From the NCBI GenBank assembly GCA_001799275.1, contig MGTE01000048.1:13365-55258 (forward strand): DNA of 41,894 bases, written 5' to 3'. This document shows, in pieces, positions 23,552 to 31,369 of the stretch. Position 1 is the first letter of the stretch. Every line of letters begins with the position of its first letter. The stretch comes from Deltaproteobacteria bacterium RIFOXYD12_FULL_57_12 (GTDB taxonomy: Bacteria; Desulfobacterota; Desulfobulbia; Desulfobulbales; BM004). The position numbers and the translations under genes were made by a program. The notes under the pieces were generated by a model. It was not told where the DNA came from. It did not search any database and worked only from the letters and a program-made list of their open reading frames with translations.

Positions 23552-26500
23552 TCATGACGGAACGGAAATCCTATTCACTTCCATCTCCAGGGCCTGCAAG
23601 CGGCCTTCCAGAAAACGCCAGCTTCTTTCCACGTCCTTCTGTGCCTTACCCATCAATTCGTCGAACATGGCCGGATTGGTGATTTTCAACGCCCGATAGC
23701 GGTTTTCGTTCATGGCATAATCGGCAAAGGGGATGGCCGGCGCCTTGCTGTCAATGATGAGCGGGTTCGTACCCGCCATCTCCGACAACGGGTTATAACG
23801 GTAAAGCGGCCAGTGGCCGCATGCCACTGCTTTTTTCTGCTGGTCAAGTCCCTTGGCCATATTGATCCCGTGGTTGATACAGTGGGAATAGGCGATGATC
23901 AGGGACGGTCCGTCATAGGCCTCAGCCTCGTTAAAGGCTTTGACGACCTGGGCCGGATTGGCGCCCATCGCCACTTTAGCCACATAAATGTTACCATAGG
24001 TGGCGAAGATCATGCCGATGTCCTTTTTGGGCATTCTTTTGCCGCCGGCGGCGAACTGGGCGGTGGCAGCCCTGGGGGTGGATTTTGACATCTGGCCGCC
24101 GGTGTTGGAATAGACCTCGGTGTCCATGATCAAGACATTGACGTTTTCTCCCGAGGCCAGCACATGGTCCAGACCACCGTAACCGATATCATAGGCCCAG
24201 CCGTCGCCGCCGAAGATCCAGACCGACTTTTTGACCAAATAGTCGGCCACATGCAATAATTGCATGGCCTTGGGAAAGCGGCTGTCTGCCAGATTTTTTT
24301 TCAACTCGGCAACCCTTTCTCGCTGGGTTTCGATTTCCAACTGAGTGGTCTGGGGCGAGTTGAGCAGTTCCAGTTTCCGGACGTTGTCGATGACCCCGGC
24401 TGCTTCCGCTTCCTCCAGAAGTTCCGCTGCCTGGGAAGCCATTTTGTTGACGGTCTGGCGCATACCAAGCCCGAACTCGGCATTATCCTCAAACAGGGAA
24501 TTGGCCCAGATCGGTCCCCGGCCGTCAGCCCTCTTGCAGTATGGCGTTGTCGGCAGATTGCCGCCGTAGATTGAGGAGCAGCCCGTGGCATTGGCGATCA
24601 TCATCCGGTCGCCAAACAGCTGGGTGGCGAGCTTGATGTACGGTGTTTCACCACAGCCAACACAGGCGCCGGGGTATTCGAAGAGCGGCCGGCGCAGCTG
24701 ACTGCCCTTGATGGTGGCCGGATTGATCTCGCTATAATCCAGTTCGGGCAGAGCCAGAAAAAATTGATAATTGACCGATTCGCGCTGCCGCACCTCCTCG
24801 GTATTGGTCACCATCTGCAAGGCCTTGTCTTCTGTTTTGTTGCCGTCCGCGTCTTTTTTGCGGGCCGGGCAGACTTGAAAGCAATGGCTGCAACCATTGC
24901 AGTCCTCAGTGGACACGGCAATGACGAATTTGCGGCCACTGAACTGTTTGCCCACGGCGTCAACGCTCTTAAAGGCAGCCGGCGCACCGGCAAGCGCATC
25001 CTGGCCGACGACTTTCATGCGGATTGAGGCATGGGGGCAGACCAGGGAGCACTGGCCGCACTGGATACAGGTGGCTGCATCCCACACCGGCACCTCCACG
25101 GCGATATTGCGCTTTTCATACTGGGTGGTGGCGGTGGGCCAGGTGCCGTCACAGGGCATCTGGGAAACCTTGATGGAATCACCCTTGCCTTCGATCATTC
25201 TGGCCGTGACCTCTTTAACAAAGGCCGGCGCATCATCCGGCACGGTTGGCGGCAACTGGTGGCCGGTGATCGCCGTTGGCACATCAACGCCGACGATATT
25301 ATTGACCGCCGCGTCAACGGCGTCATAGTTCATCTTGACCACCTTGTCACCCTTGGTGCCGTAGGTTTTCTTGATGGCGGTCTTGATGGAATCAATGGCC
25401 TCGTCTTTGCTGATGACATTCGAAATCAGGAAAAAGGCGGTCTGCATGATCATGTTGATGCGGGCGCCAAGACCGATGGCTGCCGCCAGGCTCAGGGCGT
25501 CGATGATGTACAATTTCAGTTTTTTGTCAATTATCTGTTTTTGGACCTTGGCCGGCAGGTGATTCCAGACCTCGTCCTTGTTGAATGAGGTGGTGAGCAG
25601 AAAGGTGCCGCCCTCCTCACTGTTGGCCAGCATGTCGTACTTATCGAGGAATGTGAAGTTGTGGCAGGCAATAAAGCTTGCCTTGTTGATGAGATACGGG
25701 GCCATGATCTTGTTCTTGCCGAACCGCAGATGGCTGGTGGTAATGGAGCCGGATTTTTTTGAATCGTAGACAAAATATCCCTGGGCGCTGTTGTCGGTCT
25801 CGGTACCGATAATCTTGATGCTGTTCTTGTTGGCGCCCACGGTGCCGTCGGCGCCCAGGCCGTAGAACATGGCCCGGCAAACATCGCGGCCTTCGATATC
25901 AAAGGATTTATCGTAATCAAGGCTGGTAAAGGCCACGTCGTCATCCGGTCCCACGCAGAAATGGTTTTTGGGGTTGGCTGCGGCCATATTGTCAAACACG
26001 GCCTTGACCATGGCCGGGGTGAATTCGGCAGAGCCCAGACCGTAGCGGCCGCCCAGGACTATCGGCGCCTTCAGCAGGATACCGGCGTCCTGCGCCTCGC
26101 CGACCACGGTCCGGACATCCTGATACAGCGGTTCACCGGCAGCACCCGGCTCCTTGGTGCGGTCAAGCACGGTGAGGCGCTTGACACTATCCGGAAGGGC
26201 ACCGATCAGCGCTGTTGCGTCAAAGGGTCTGAACAGCCGTACCACGATCAGGCCGACCTTCTGTCCCTGGGCCACGAGATATTCCACCGTGGCCCGCACC
26301 GTCTCGGCCCCGGAACCCATGATGATGATGACATCCTCAGCGTCGGCAGCGCCAAAATAGTCAAAGAGATGATACTTGCGGCCGGTGAGTTGGGCAAATC
26401 TGTCCATGGTCTCCTGGACAATCTCCGGCACTGCCGCATAAAATTTATTCACTGTTTCACGGCCGGTGAAGTTGACATCCGGGTTCTGGGCCGTGCCCCG

Positions 26501-27145
26501 CATCATCGGCCGGTCCGGAGAAAGACCGCGCTTACGGTGTTCGATAATCAGCTCTTCATCGATCATGGCCCGCATGTCATCTTCCGAGAGTTGCTCGATT
26601 TTCTGGATTTCATGGGAGGTGCGGAAACCGTCGAAGAAATGCATGAAAGGCAGGCGTGACTTGAGCGTTGACTGGGTAGCGATCAGTGCCATGTCCTGGG
26701 CCTCCTGGACGTTCTGGGAGCCGAGCATGGCCCAGCCGGTCTGACGGGCCGCCATGATATCGCTGTGATCCCCGAAAATGGACAAGCCCTGGTAAGCCAG
26801 AGCCCGGGCTGAGATATGAAAAACCGTGGGGGTCAACTCGCCGGCAATTTTATTCATGTTGGGCAAAAGCAGCATAAGGCCCTGGGAGGCTGAAAAAGTA
26901 GTGCAGAGGGCGCCGGTGGTAAGCGAGCCGTGCAGTGATCCTGCCACCCCCGCTTCGGACTGCATCTGGCTCACGGCCGGCACCGAGCCCCAGATATTCT
27001 TCTGACCGGCATTGGCCTTGGAATCCGACTCAGCGGCCATGGAGGTTGACGGGGTGATGGGATAGATGGTGATGATTTCGCTGGTGGCGTAGGCCACATG
27101 GGTGCAGGCCTGGTTGCCGTCAATTGTTACCATTGTGCGTGACAT
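23552..27145 (-). CDS. nifJ: Pyruvate:ferredoxin (flavodoxin) oxidoreductase, single chain
   Basis: A 1197-residue cytoplasmic enzyme of the homodimeric PFOR type, which interconverts pyruvate plus CoA with acetyl-CoA, CO2 and reduced ferredoxin. Domain order is canonical. The N-terminal pyrimidine-binding domain has VAYATSEIITIYPITPSTSM. The core and gamma-like domains follow. Two 4Fe-4S clusters come next, in CIQCGQCSLVCPH (about 692) and CNGCSHCFQVCP (about 748). The TPP domain has GACVGCGETPYIKL and, later, GGDGWAYDIGYGG. The length matches the family. The start at 27143-27145 has AGGAGA six bases upstream; a longer open frame exists but is not family-like. It lies 89 bases after the carbonic anhydrase gene. 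Direction of use in vivo is not visible in sequence. Confidence 0.97.
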   Translation of the reverse strand: MSRTMVTIDGNQACTHVAYATSEIITIYPITPSTSMAAESDSKANAGQKNIWGSVPAVSQMQSEAGVAGSLHGSLTTGALCTTFSASQGLMLLLPNMNKIAGELTPTVFHISARALAYQGLSIFGDHSDIMAARQTGWAMLGSQNVQEAQDMALIATQSTLKSRLPFMHFFDGFRTSHEIQKIEQLSEDDMRAMIDEELIIEHRKRGLSPDRPMMRGTAQNPDVNFTGRETVNKFYAAVPEIVQETMDRFAQLTGRKYHLFDYFGAADAEDVIIIMGSGAETVRATVEYLVAQGQKVGLIVVRLFRPFDATALIGALPDSVKRLTVLDRTKEPGAAGEPLYQDVRTVVGEAQDAGILLKAPIVLGGRYGLGSAEFTPAMVKAVFDNMAAANPKNHFCVGPDDDVAFTSLDYDKSFDIEGRDVCRAMFYGLGADGTVGANKNSIKIIGTETDNSAQGYFVYDSKKSGSITTSHLRFGKNKIMAPYLINKASFIACHNFTFLDKYDMLANSEEGGTFLLTTSFNKDEVWNHLPAKVQKQIIDKKLKLYIIDALSLAAAIGLGARINMIMQTAFFLISNVISKDEAIDSIKTAIKKTYGTKGDKVVKMNYDAVDAAVNNIVGVDVPTAITGHQLPPTVPDDAPAFVKEVTARMIEGKGDSIKVSQMPCDGTWPTATTQYEKRNIAVEVPVWDAATCIQCGQCSLVCPHASIRMKVVGQDALAGAPAAFKSVDAVGKQFSGRKFVIAVSTEDCNGCSHCFQVCPARKKDADGNKTEDKALQMVTNTEEVRQRESVNYQFFLALPELDYSEINPATIKGSQLRRPLFEYPGACVGCGETPYIKLATQLFGDRMMIANATGCSSIYGGNLPTTPYCKRADGRGPIWANSLFEDNAEFGLGMRQTVNKMASQAAELLEEAEAAGVIDNVRKLELLNSPQTTQLEIETQRERVAELKKNLADSRFPKAMQLLHVADYLVKKSVWIFGGDGWAYDIGYGGLDHVLASGENVNVLIMDTEVYSNTGGQMSKSTPRAATAQFAAGGKRMPKKDIGMIFATYGNIYVAKVAMGANPAQVVKAFNEAEAYDGPSLIIAYSHCINHGINMAKGLDQQKKAVACGHWPLYRYNPLSEMAGTNPLIIDSKAPAIPFADYAMNENRYRALKITNPAMFDELMGKAQKDVERSWRFLEGRLQALEMEVNRISVPS

Positions 27146-27234
27146 GAGTCTTCTCCTGTGTCGATTTTTTTTCAAATGAGTTTCTTCCAAGTTGTCAGCC
27201 CTGCAATGTGCCGAGGTCAACTTGTGTTTTCTGT

Positions 27235-27864
27235 CTATTTTTGCCGGTAAATTGAAGAAATTTGCTCCGGTCCGGTAATAGTGACGTCCAGTTCTGTTAA
27301 TATTCCGTCCTTGATACTGTAGATGCAGCCATGCACGGAAAGCTGGCGTCCTGATTTCCAGGCCTGCTTGACAAAGGTTGTGGAGCAGACATTACCCACC
27401 TGTTCAATAACGTTAAGTTCACACAGTCGGTCGAACCGCTCTTCAGCATCTTGCAGAACATAGAATTCTTGTCGATGGAATCGATAAACGTCCCGGATGT
27501 GACCAAGCCAGTTGTCAATCAAGCCGTGCTCTTCTGTTTCCATGGCTGCCTTTACACCGCCGCAACCGTAATGGCCGCAGACGATGATATGTTTTACAGC
27601 CAGCACCTCCACGGCATACTGGATAACAGACAAGCAATTCAGGTCGGAATGGATGACCATATTGGCAATATTGCGGTGTACGAACAACTCGCCGGGCAGC
27701 ATGCCGACAATCTGGTTTGCCGGAACCCTGCTGTCCGCGCACCCGATCCACAAATACTCCGGGGCCTGCTGCGCGAAGAGTTTTTTAAAAAAATCCGGAT
27801 CCTCTTGCTTGATACCGGCAGCCCAGGCCCTGTTCTTTGCCAACAGATGTTTTAGTTCGCTCAT
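27235..27864 (-). CDS. can: Beta-class carbonic anhydrase
   Basis: A 209-residue protein with the full beta-carbonic anhydrase site. C42, D44 and R46 lie in CADSRVP, and H98 and C101 in CGHYGCGG. These are the zinc ligands and the Asp-Arg dyad, at the same residue numbers as in E. coli Can. It interconverts CO2 and bicarbonate. No signal peptide is seen, so it is cytoplasmic. It stands between purE (46-base gap) and the PFOR gene (89-base gap) on the same strand, which suggests supply or removal of CO2/HCO3- for the neighbouring enzymes. The Shine-Dalgarno is weak. Confidence 0.96.
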   Translation of the reverse strand: MSELKHLLAKNRAWAAGIKQEDPDFFKKLFAQQAPEYLWIGCADSRVPANQIVGMLPGELFVHRNIANMVIHSDLNCLSVIQYAVEVLAVKHIIVCGHYGCGGVKAAMETEEHGLIDNWLGHIRDVYRFHRQEFYVLQDAEERFDRLCELNVIEQVGNVCSTTFVKQAWKSGRQLSVHGCIYSIKDGILTELDVTITGPEQISSIYRQK

Positions 27865-27910
27865 TGTTGCGCCGAGTTAGTTTTTGTTTTCAGAAATGAC
27901 GCGACCAGCC

Positions 27911-28405
27911 TCAGCCCTGCCGCATTTTCGCTGACAATTTATGCAACTCCTCACGGGTCCTTTCCCTGAACCTGTTTAACTCCTGGGCGATCTCAGGATA
28001 TTTAATAGACAAAATTTCGCAGGCCAGGTAGGCGGCGTTCTTGGCGCCGTCCACCGCCACGGTGGCCACCGGAATGCCGGGCGGCATCTGCACGGTTGCA
28101 TACAACGCATCGACCCCGTGCAAAGCGCCCGAGGCCAAGGGTACGCCGATCACCGGCAGGGTGGTATGAGCGGCGATCACCCCTGCCAGATGGGCTGCCA
28201 TGCCGGCCCCGGCAATGATTACTTCAAGGCCGCGCTCTCTGGCAGTTCGGGCATATTCCGCGGTTTTGTCCGGCAATCGGTGGGCGGAGCTGATGTCCAT
28301 TTCACAGGGCACGCCCATTTCATCAAGAACAGTTGCTGCTTTTTTCATGATCGGCAGGTCCGACTCGCTGCCCATGAGAATTCCAACCAAAGGTTTTTGT
28401 GACAT
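27911..28405 (-). CDS. purE: N5-carboxyaminoimidazole ribonucleotide mutase (PurE)
   Basis: A 164-residue protein, the usual size for bacterial class I PurE. It has GSESDLPIM (12-20), SSAHRLP (about 39-45), [19 protein letters not shown] and the [15 protein letters not shown] loop. It works in purine synthesis, moving the carboxyl group of N5-CAIR to make CAIR. Its start has AGAGGAG at the right spacing. No purK is adjacent. A stand-alone class II PurE uses CO2 directly on AIR, and sequence alone by eye does not separate the two classes, so its placement beside carbonic anhydrase is notable. Confidence 0.96.
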   Translation of the reverse strand: MSQKPLVGILMGSESDLPIMKKAATVLDEMGVPCEMDISSAHRLPDKTAEYARTARERGLEVIIAGAGMAAHLAGVIAAHTTLPVIGVPLASGALHGVDALYATVQMPPGIPVATVAVDGAKNAAYLACEILSIKYPEIAQELNRFRERTREELHKLSAKMRQG

Positions 28406-28450
28406 TCTTTTGCTCCTCTTTTCTTTTTTGACTACCGTGCGTTGAATATT

Positions 28451-30223
28451 TCACCTTTCGGCCGCAATCAGTGCAATCAAGGCCTGAGCCGCGGCTTCTG
28501 GACCGCTGGCCTCATAGCCGGGAATGCCGAGCCTGGTCCGCAGCTGGCCAATTCTCGTGCCTGTGGTAAATGCCGCATGAAATGTTTTTTCAGCCAGTGC
28601 TTCGTGTAGTTCTTTGTACTGCGGCGGGCCGAAAATATTAGCGAAATAGCTGTGGACAAGTCCGGTTGACGTTGTCGTGCCCTTGGCCATGACCGCGCCT
28701 TCGCGGAACACCTGCAGGGCCTGCTCTGCATTATCGAACTGCTCGACAATAGGGTGTTCCCCATCCACCTCCTCGTAGTTATTGGCATAAAACAGGAAAT
28801 CAATGGCATAGCCGTGCAGCACCTCTTCAATGGTGGTGACCGGCAACACCACGCGAGCATTCACCTTCTGGGGGCTCATGATGATTGCCCGGTCGATCTG
28901 GCCAAAGGCATAGCCCTGCTGCAGATCATCCAGTCGGATAAACGCGCCGATTTCAGTGCCATAGCCAATCAGCCGACCATCCTGGTCGATTTCCAGGGAG
29001 CCCATGTCGTCAGCCACGATTCGCATCTCCTGAACCAGATCTCCACCCAGAATACGGAGGGCTTCCAGGGATTCTGATTTGCCGGCTGCCGTATCGCCAA
29101 TGATCAGCAGCGTGGCGTCCTTACCGCCCTTGAGCAGGATGCGAACCATTGCCCCGTGAAAAGGCTGGCGACCTTTTTTCATCATGGCAATGTTGTGAAG
29201 GGTCAGGATCATCTTTTTCAGATAGCCGAAATAGCCGAAGCGCTCCTCCAGGGGAACAGCTGCCGTCAGCAGGTTGTTCTCCCGGTCGTCAAAGAACACA
29301 GTGGGCAGAGCGCCAAACCGTGCCATATGCTCAGGCGGAGCACCAAAAACGTAGACGGCCTCGGGTCCGGCGGCGATCTGTTCGTTGCTGGCCAGTTCAA
29401 ACAGGTTGGCAAGGGATAAGCCAAGCCCCATAAATCGCCGGTGAAAATAAACAAAGATGATTAACGATCCGACCCTGGCCGGATAACAGAGCCATTCCCG
29501 GCCGGAGAGATCAAGGCCTTCAATGGGATTTTCATCAGCGGCCAGGAATTGACCGGTGCGTTTGTTCATCGGCGGATCGATAACAAAGGGCGGCGCAAAC
29601 CAGACCTGGCGGATAAAGGGAACTCCCGCCAAGGCCTTTTTATACATGGGTGGCATGGTCCACTCTTTTGGTACGGCGATCAGGCCCGCATCGCAGCCGG
29701 CGGCAACGTGCCGGTAGATTCGAGGATGGGTACCGGTTATGTTTTCGCACATGTCCCGGTACAGCGCACGCACCTGGTGGGCCAGGGCAACCAGGGTGTC
29801 ATTGAAGGCCCGGTATGGTCGCCGGTTAAAACCATCAGGCCCGGCTTCGGCAAGCAGAACCATGTATCGGTCAAACGATCGCCAATAATCGTACAATCTT
29901 TCGACAAATTGATGCAGGGCCAGACGATGCCGACTATCAGTCAGGATTGTAGCAGTCGGGAGAATCGAGACCACCTGCTCAATGGGATGTTCGCTCAAGG
30001 CTCGCAGGATATTGATCAGTTTCCGCAGATCACGTTCGTTGGCCACATCCGGACCAAGCGAATCGAGCAGAGAAGAGTCGTTGCGACAAAGCTCCTCCAC
30101 AAAGGCCTGCACCATGTCCGCAAAAACATCGCTTGAGAGCAGTTCTCTTTTTGATTCACATATTTTGCCGTCGGAATAGATGATGTACTGCTGTCCTTCC
30201 CTGGCAAACGATTTCATGGTCAT
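28451..30223 (-). CDS. PEP carboxykinase-like P-loop protein
   Basis: A 590-residue protein. The first 330 residues are not recognisable. The C-terminal part fits the PEP carboxykinase/HPr kinase fold. It has a Walker A GDTAAGKSE (about 376-384), the acidic IVADDMGSL element, and TGLVHSYFANIFGPP followed by a HEALAEK region. That region corresponds in order to the segment after the substrate loop in ATP-dependent PEPCKs. The P-loop differs from the canonical GLSGTGKTT, so true carboxykinase activity is uncertain; a small-molecule or protein kinase role is possible. GGGAG precedes the start. The gene leads the purE-can-nifJ run and has a folded leader with an intrinsic terminator upstream. Confidence 0.7.
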   Translation of the reverse strand: MTMKSFAREGQQYIIYSDGKICESKRELLSSDVFADMVQAFVEELCRNDSSLLDSLGPDVANERDLRKLINILRALSEHPIEQVVSILPTATILTDSRHRLALHQFVERLYDYWRSFDRYMVLLAEAGPDGFNRRPYRAFNDTLVALAHQVRALYRDMCENITGTHPRIYRHVAAGCDAGLIAVPKEWTMPPMYKKALAGVPFIRQVWFAPPFVIDPPMNKRTGQFLAADENPIEGLDLSGREWLCYPARVGSLIIFVYFHRRFMGLGLSLANLFELASNEQIAAGPEAVYVFGAPPEHMARFGALPTVFFDDRENNLLTAAVPLEERFGYFGYLKKMILTLHNIAMMKKGRQPFHGAMVRILLKGGKDATLLIIGDTAAGKSESLEALRILGGDLVQEMRIVADDMGSLEIDQDGRLIGYGTEIGAFIRLDDLQQGYAFGQIDRAIIMSPQKVNARVVLPVTTIEEVLHGYAIDFLFYANNYEEVDGEHPIVEQFDNAEQALQVFREGAVMAKGTTTSTGLVHSYFANIFGPPQYKELHEALAEKTFHAAFTTGTRIGQLRTRLGIPGYEASGPEAAAQALIALIAAER

Positions 30224-30261
30224 GATTTTTCTCCCGCCTGCGCTTTTTGTGGAAAAAGAGC

Positions 30262-30307
30262 AAAAAAAAGGTCGAAGATCACTGGTGTATCCAGTAATTC
30301 CTCGACC
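30262..30307 (-). terminator. Intrinsic terminator or attenuator before the PEPCK-like gene
   Basis: On the minus strand GGTCGA pairs with TCGACC, and ACTGG pairs with CCAGT inside it, followed at once by a run of eight T. This is a textbook rho-independent terminator, placed only 38 bases upstream of a start codon in the same direction. That position fits conditional read-through. Confidence 0.8.
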
Positions 30308-30470
30308 TCTTATTCCAGCCCGCGCTCACTTTCGAGCCCGTCTGGACCTGCTGCCGTTATCTGTTATCGACCGCAAAAACCCCGCGCCATCTTTTGGAAG
30401 GATTGCGCGGCTAAATCTGACAAGCTTTGCAAGAAAGCCTTTCAGATTTCTGTCTGATAGTACCCTTTAA
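30262..30470 (-). ncRNA. Structured leader or small RNA candidate
   Basis: Read on the minus strand, this gene-free stretch folds into four successive hairpins. The first is AAATCTGA with TCAGATTT (30413-30449), which has further internal pairing. The second is CCGCGC with GCGCGG (30382-30410). The third is CCAG...CTGG enclosing GCTC/GAGC (30315-30345). The fourth is the terminator hairpin. It ends 38 bases before the start of the PEPCK-like gene. It is either an attenuator/riboswitch leader for that gene or an independent sRNA. I could not match it to a known RNA family. Confidence 0.5.
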
Positions 30471-30524
30471 AATACCTTTGCTGTTCAGGATGTCAAGTCG
30501 AAAAAAAGAAAGCGCATCCTCGAA

Positions 30525-30893
30525 TTATTCGAATCCAGTTGGAGCCGATAAGGTAAAAAGGATTATTCTCTCTCCTGTTACTGTGCTGATATCCGTGTGC
30601 AGACTTTTTACTTTTTGTCCGGTAATGGACTCCACCACAGCTTCCAACAGGGGCCTGCCCTTTTCCAAAAGGGTGATCCGTACCTGCTTGATCAGTTCTC
30701 GGCCGTTGTTCATTTCCCCGGGCTTGGAAAGCTGGTGTTCTGCTTGGGTGAGAACTCCCTTGAGTCGTACCAGGACCATGTCGCCGATGATATAGGTTTT
30801 AGTTTCCAGGGGACCTCTGCCCATGTATTCCTTTTCGAACTTGATGATGGCGTCACTGATTTCGGCCTCAATCTGTCCCTTTGTTTTTTTCAT
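30525..30893 (-). CDS. DUF2294 (MpsC-family) protein
   Basis: A 122-residue protein beginning MKKTKGQIEAEISDAIIKFEK and containing the GRGPLETKTYIIGDMVLVRL and DISTVTGERIILFTL segments typical of DUF2294 (Pfam MpsC). The family is small and soluble. It was named for a proposed link to membrane-potential or inorganic-carbon transport systems, but its activity is not established. The start at 30891-30893 fits the family length; the open frame continues upstream without family similarity. The ribosome-binding site is weak. The inverted-repeat element (copy 2) lies about 90 bases upstream. Confidence 0.8.
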   Translation of the reverse strand: MKKTKGQIEAEISDAIIKFEKEYMGRGPLETKTYIIGDMVLVRLKGVLTQAEHQLSKPGEMNNGRELIKQVRITLLEKGRPLLEAVVESITGQKVKSLHTDISTVTGERIILFTLSAPTGFE

Positions 30894-30981
30894 GGCGCTG
30901 GTCTCGTCACATGATGATGTCGAATAGATCGATTTTCTCGGATTCCGGCCTGTAATCCAAGGAACCAATTCTTTGAATTAA

Positions 30982-31113
30982 GAACCTCTTGCAAAATGAA
31001 CATCTACTCCGATCGGCTAAAAATATCCTGTGCGGCGTCTTCCTTGTGAAATCGTCCTTGCACGGAAGATTTTTTTCTCGATCTCGCTACGACGTTCATT
31101 TTGCAAGAGGCTC
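30982..31113. mobile_element. MITE-like inverted-repeat element, copy 2
   Basis: This is a 132-bp relative of the element at 921-1097. The left end GAACCTCTTGCAAAATGAAC differs from the right end's complement at one base. TTAA flanks both ends (30978-30981 and 31114-31117), consistent with a 4-bp target duplication. The centre is about 45 bases shorter than in copy 1. It lies between a good promoter and the DUF2294 gene. Confidence 0.75.
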
Positions 31114-31208
31114 TTAAGTAAGCCGGTCATGACGGGGATCTTGTTTATAATTTCAATTTTCGCGACAAGATCTTTCCCGTCCGCTCTTTCTGGTCGGCCA
31201 AATATTGT

Positions 31209-31236
31209 ATTATACTCGACACGATGCTTGACACAA
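31209..31236 (-). promoter_or_regulatory. Candidate promoter upstream of the DUF2294 gene
   Basis: On the minus strand TTGTGT (31231-31236) and TATAAT (31209-31214) are separated by 16 bases. The -10 is a perfect match. Transcription would cross the inverted-repeat element before reaching the DUF2294 start about 310 bases downstream. The rest of 31114-31365 holds repeat copy B and no recognisable gene. Confidence 0.5.
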
Positions 31237-31263
31237 GCTTTCAAGGTGCTCAACGTGGAGCCA

Positions 31264-31369
31264 TCAGAATATATTGCAGACGGCTTTGCGATTAGTTTCA
31301 GCTAGCCAAGCCCTCGGAGTTGCCGGAGGTGGCAGATTTTCCGACAGGCTCACAGAAAAGGCTCTTTAT
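31264..31369. repeat. Diverged intergenic repeat, copy B
   Basis: This is the counterpart of 22295-22390, with the same order of conserved blocks from AATATATTGC to AAAAGGCTCTTTAT. It lies just beyond the 3' end of the EF-hand protein gene and overlaps that gene's last codon. On the minus strand it reads CGCAAAGCC in one block, a string also seen in cyclic-di-GMP riboswitches, but the rest of that fold is not evident. Confidence 0.55.

Noticed and set aside
30521-30552. A TTCGAATCC...GGAGCCGA string resembling the 3' end of a tRNA
   Set aside because: The bases before the T-loop do not form a T-stem and no anticodon or D arm is present. The string also encodes the end of the DUF2294 protein.
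31017-31253. A 78-codon minus-strand frame running through the inverted-repeat element
   Set aside because: Half of it is made of the repeat, and it starts without a ribosome-binding site. Its upstream half overlaps the proposed promoter.
31264-31369. Cyclic-di-GMP (GEMM-I) riboswitch in repeat B, suggested by CGCAAAGCC on the minus strand
   Set aside because: Only that block matches. The GAAA tetraloop stem and receptor helix are not in place, and copy A changes the block to TGCACAGCC.
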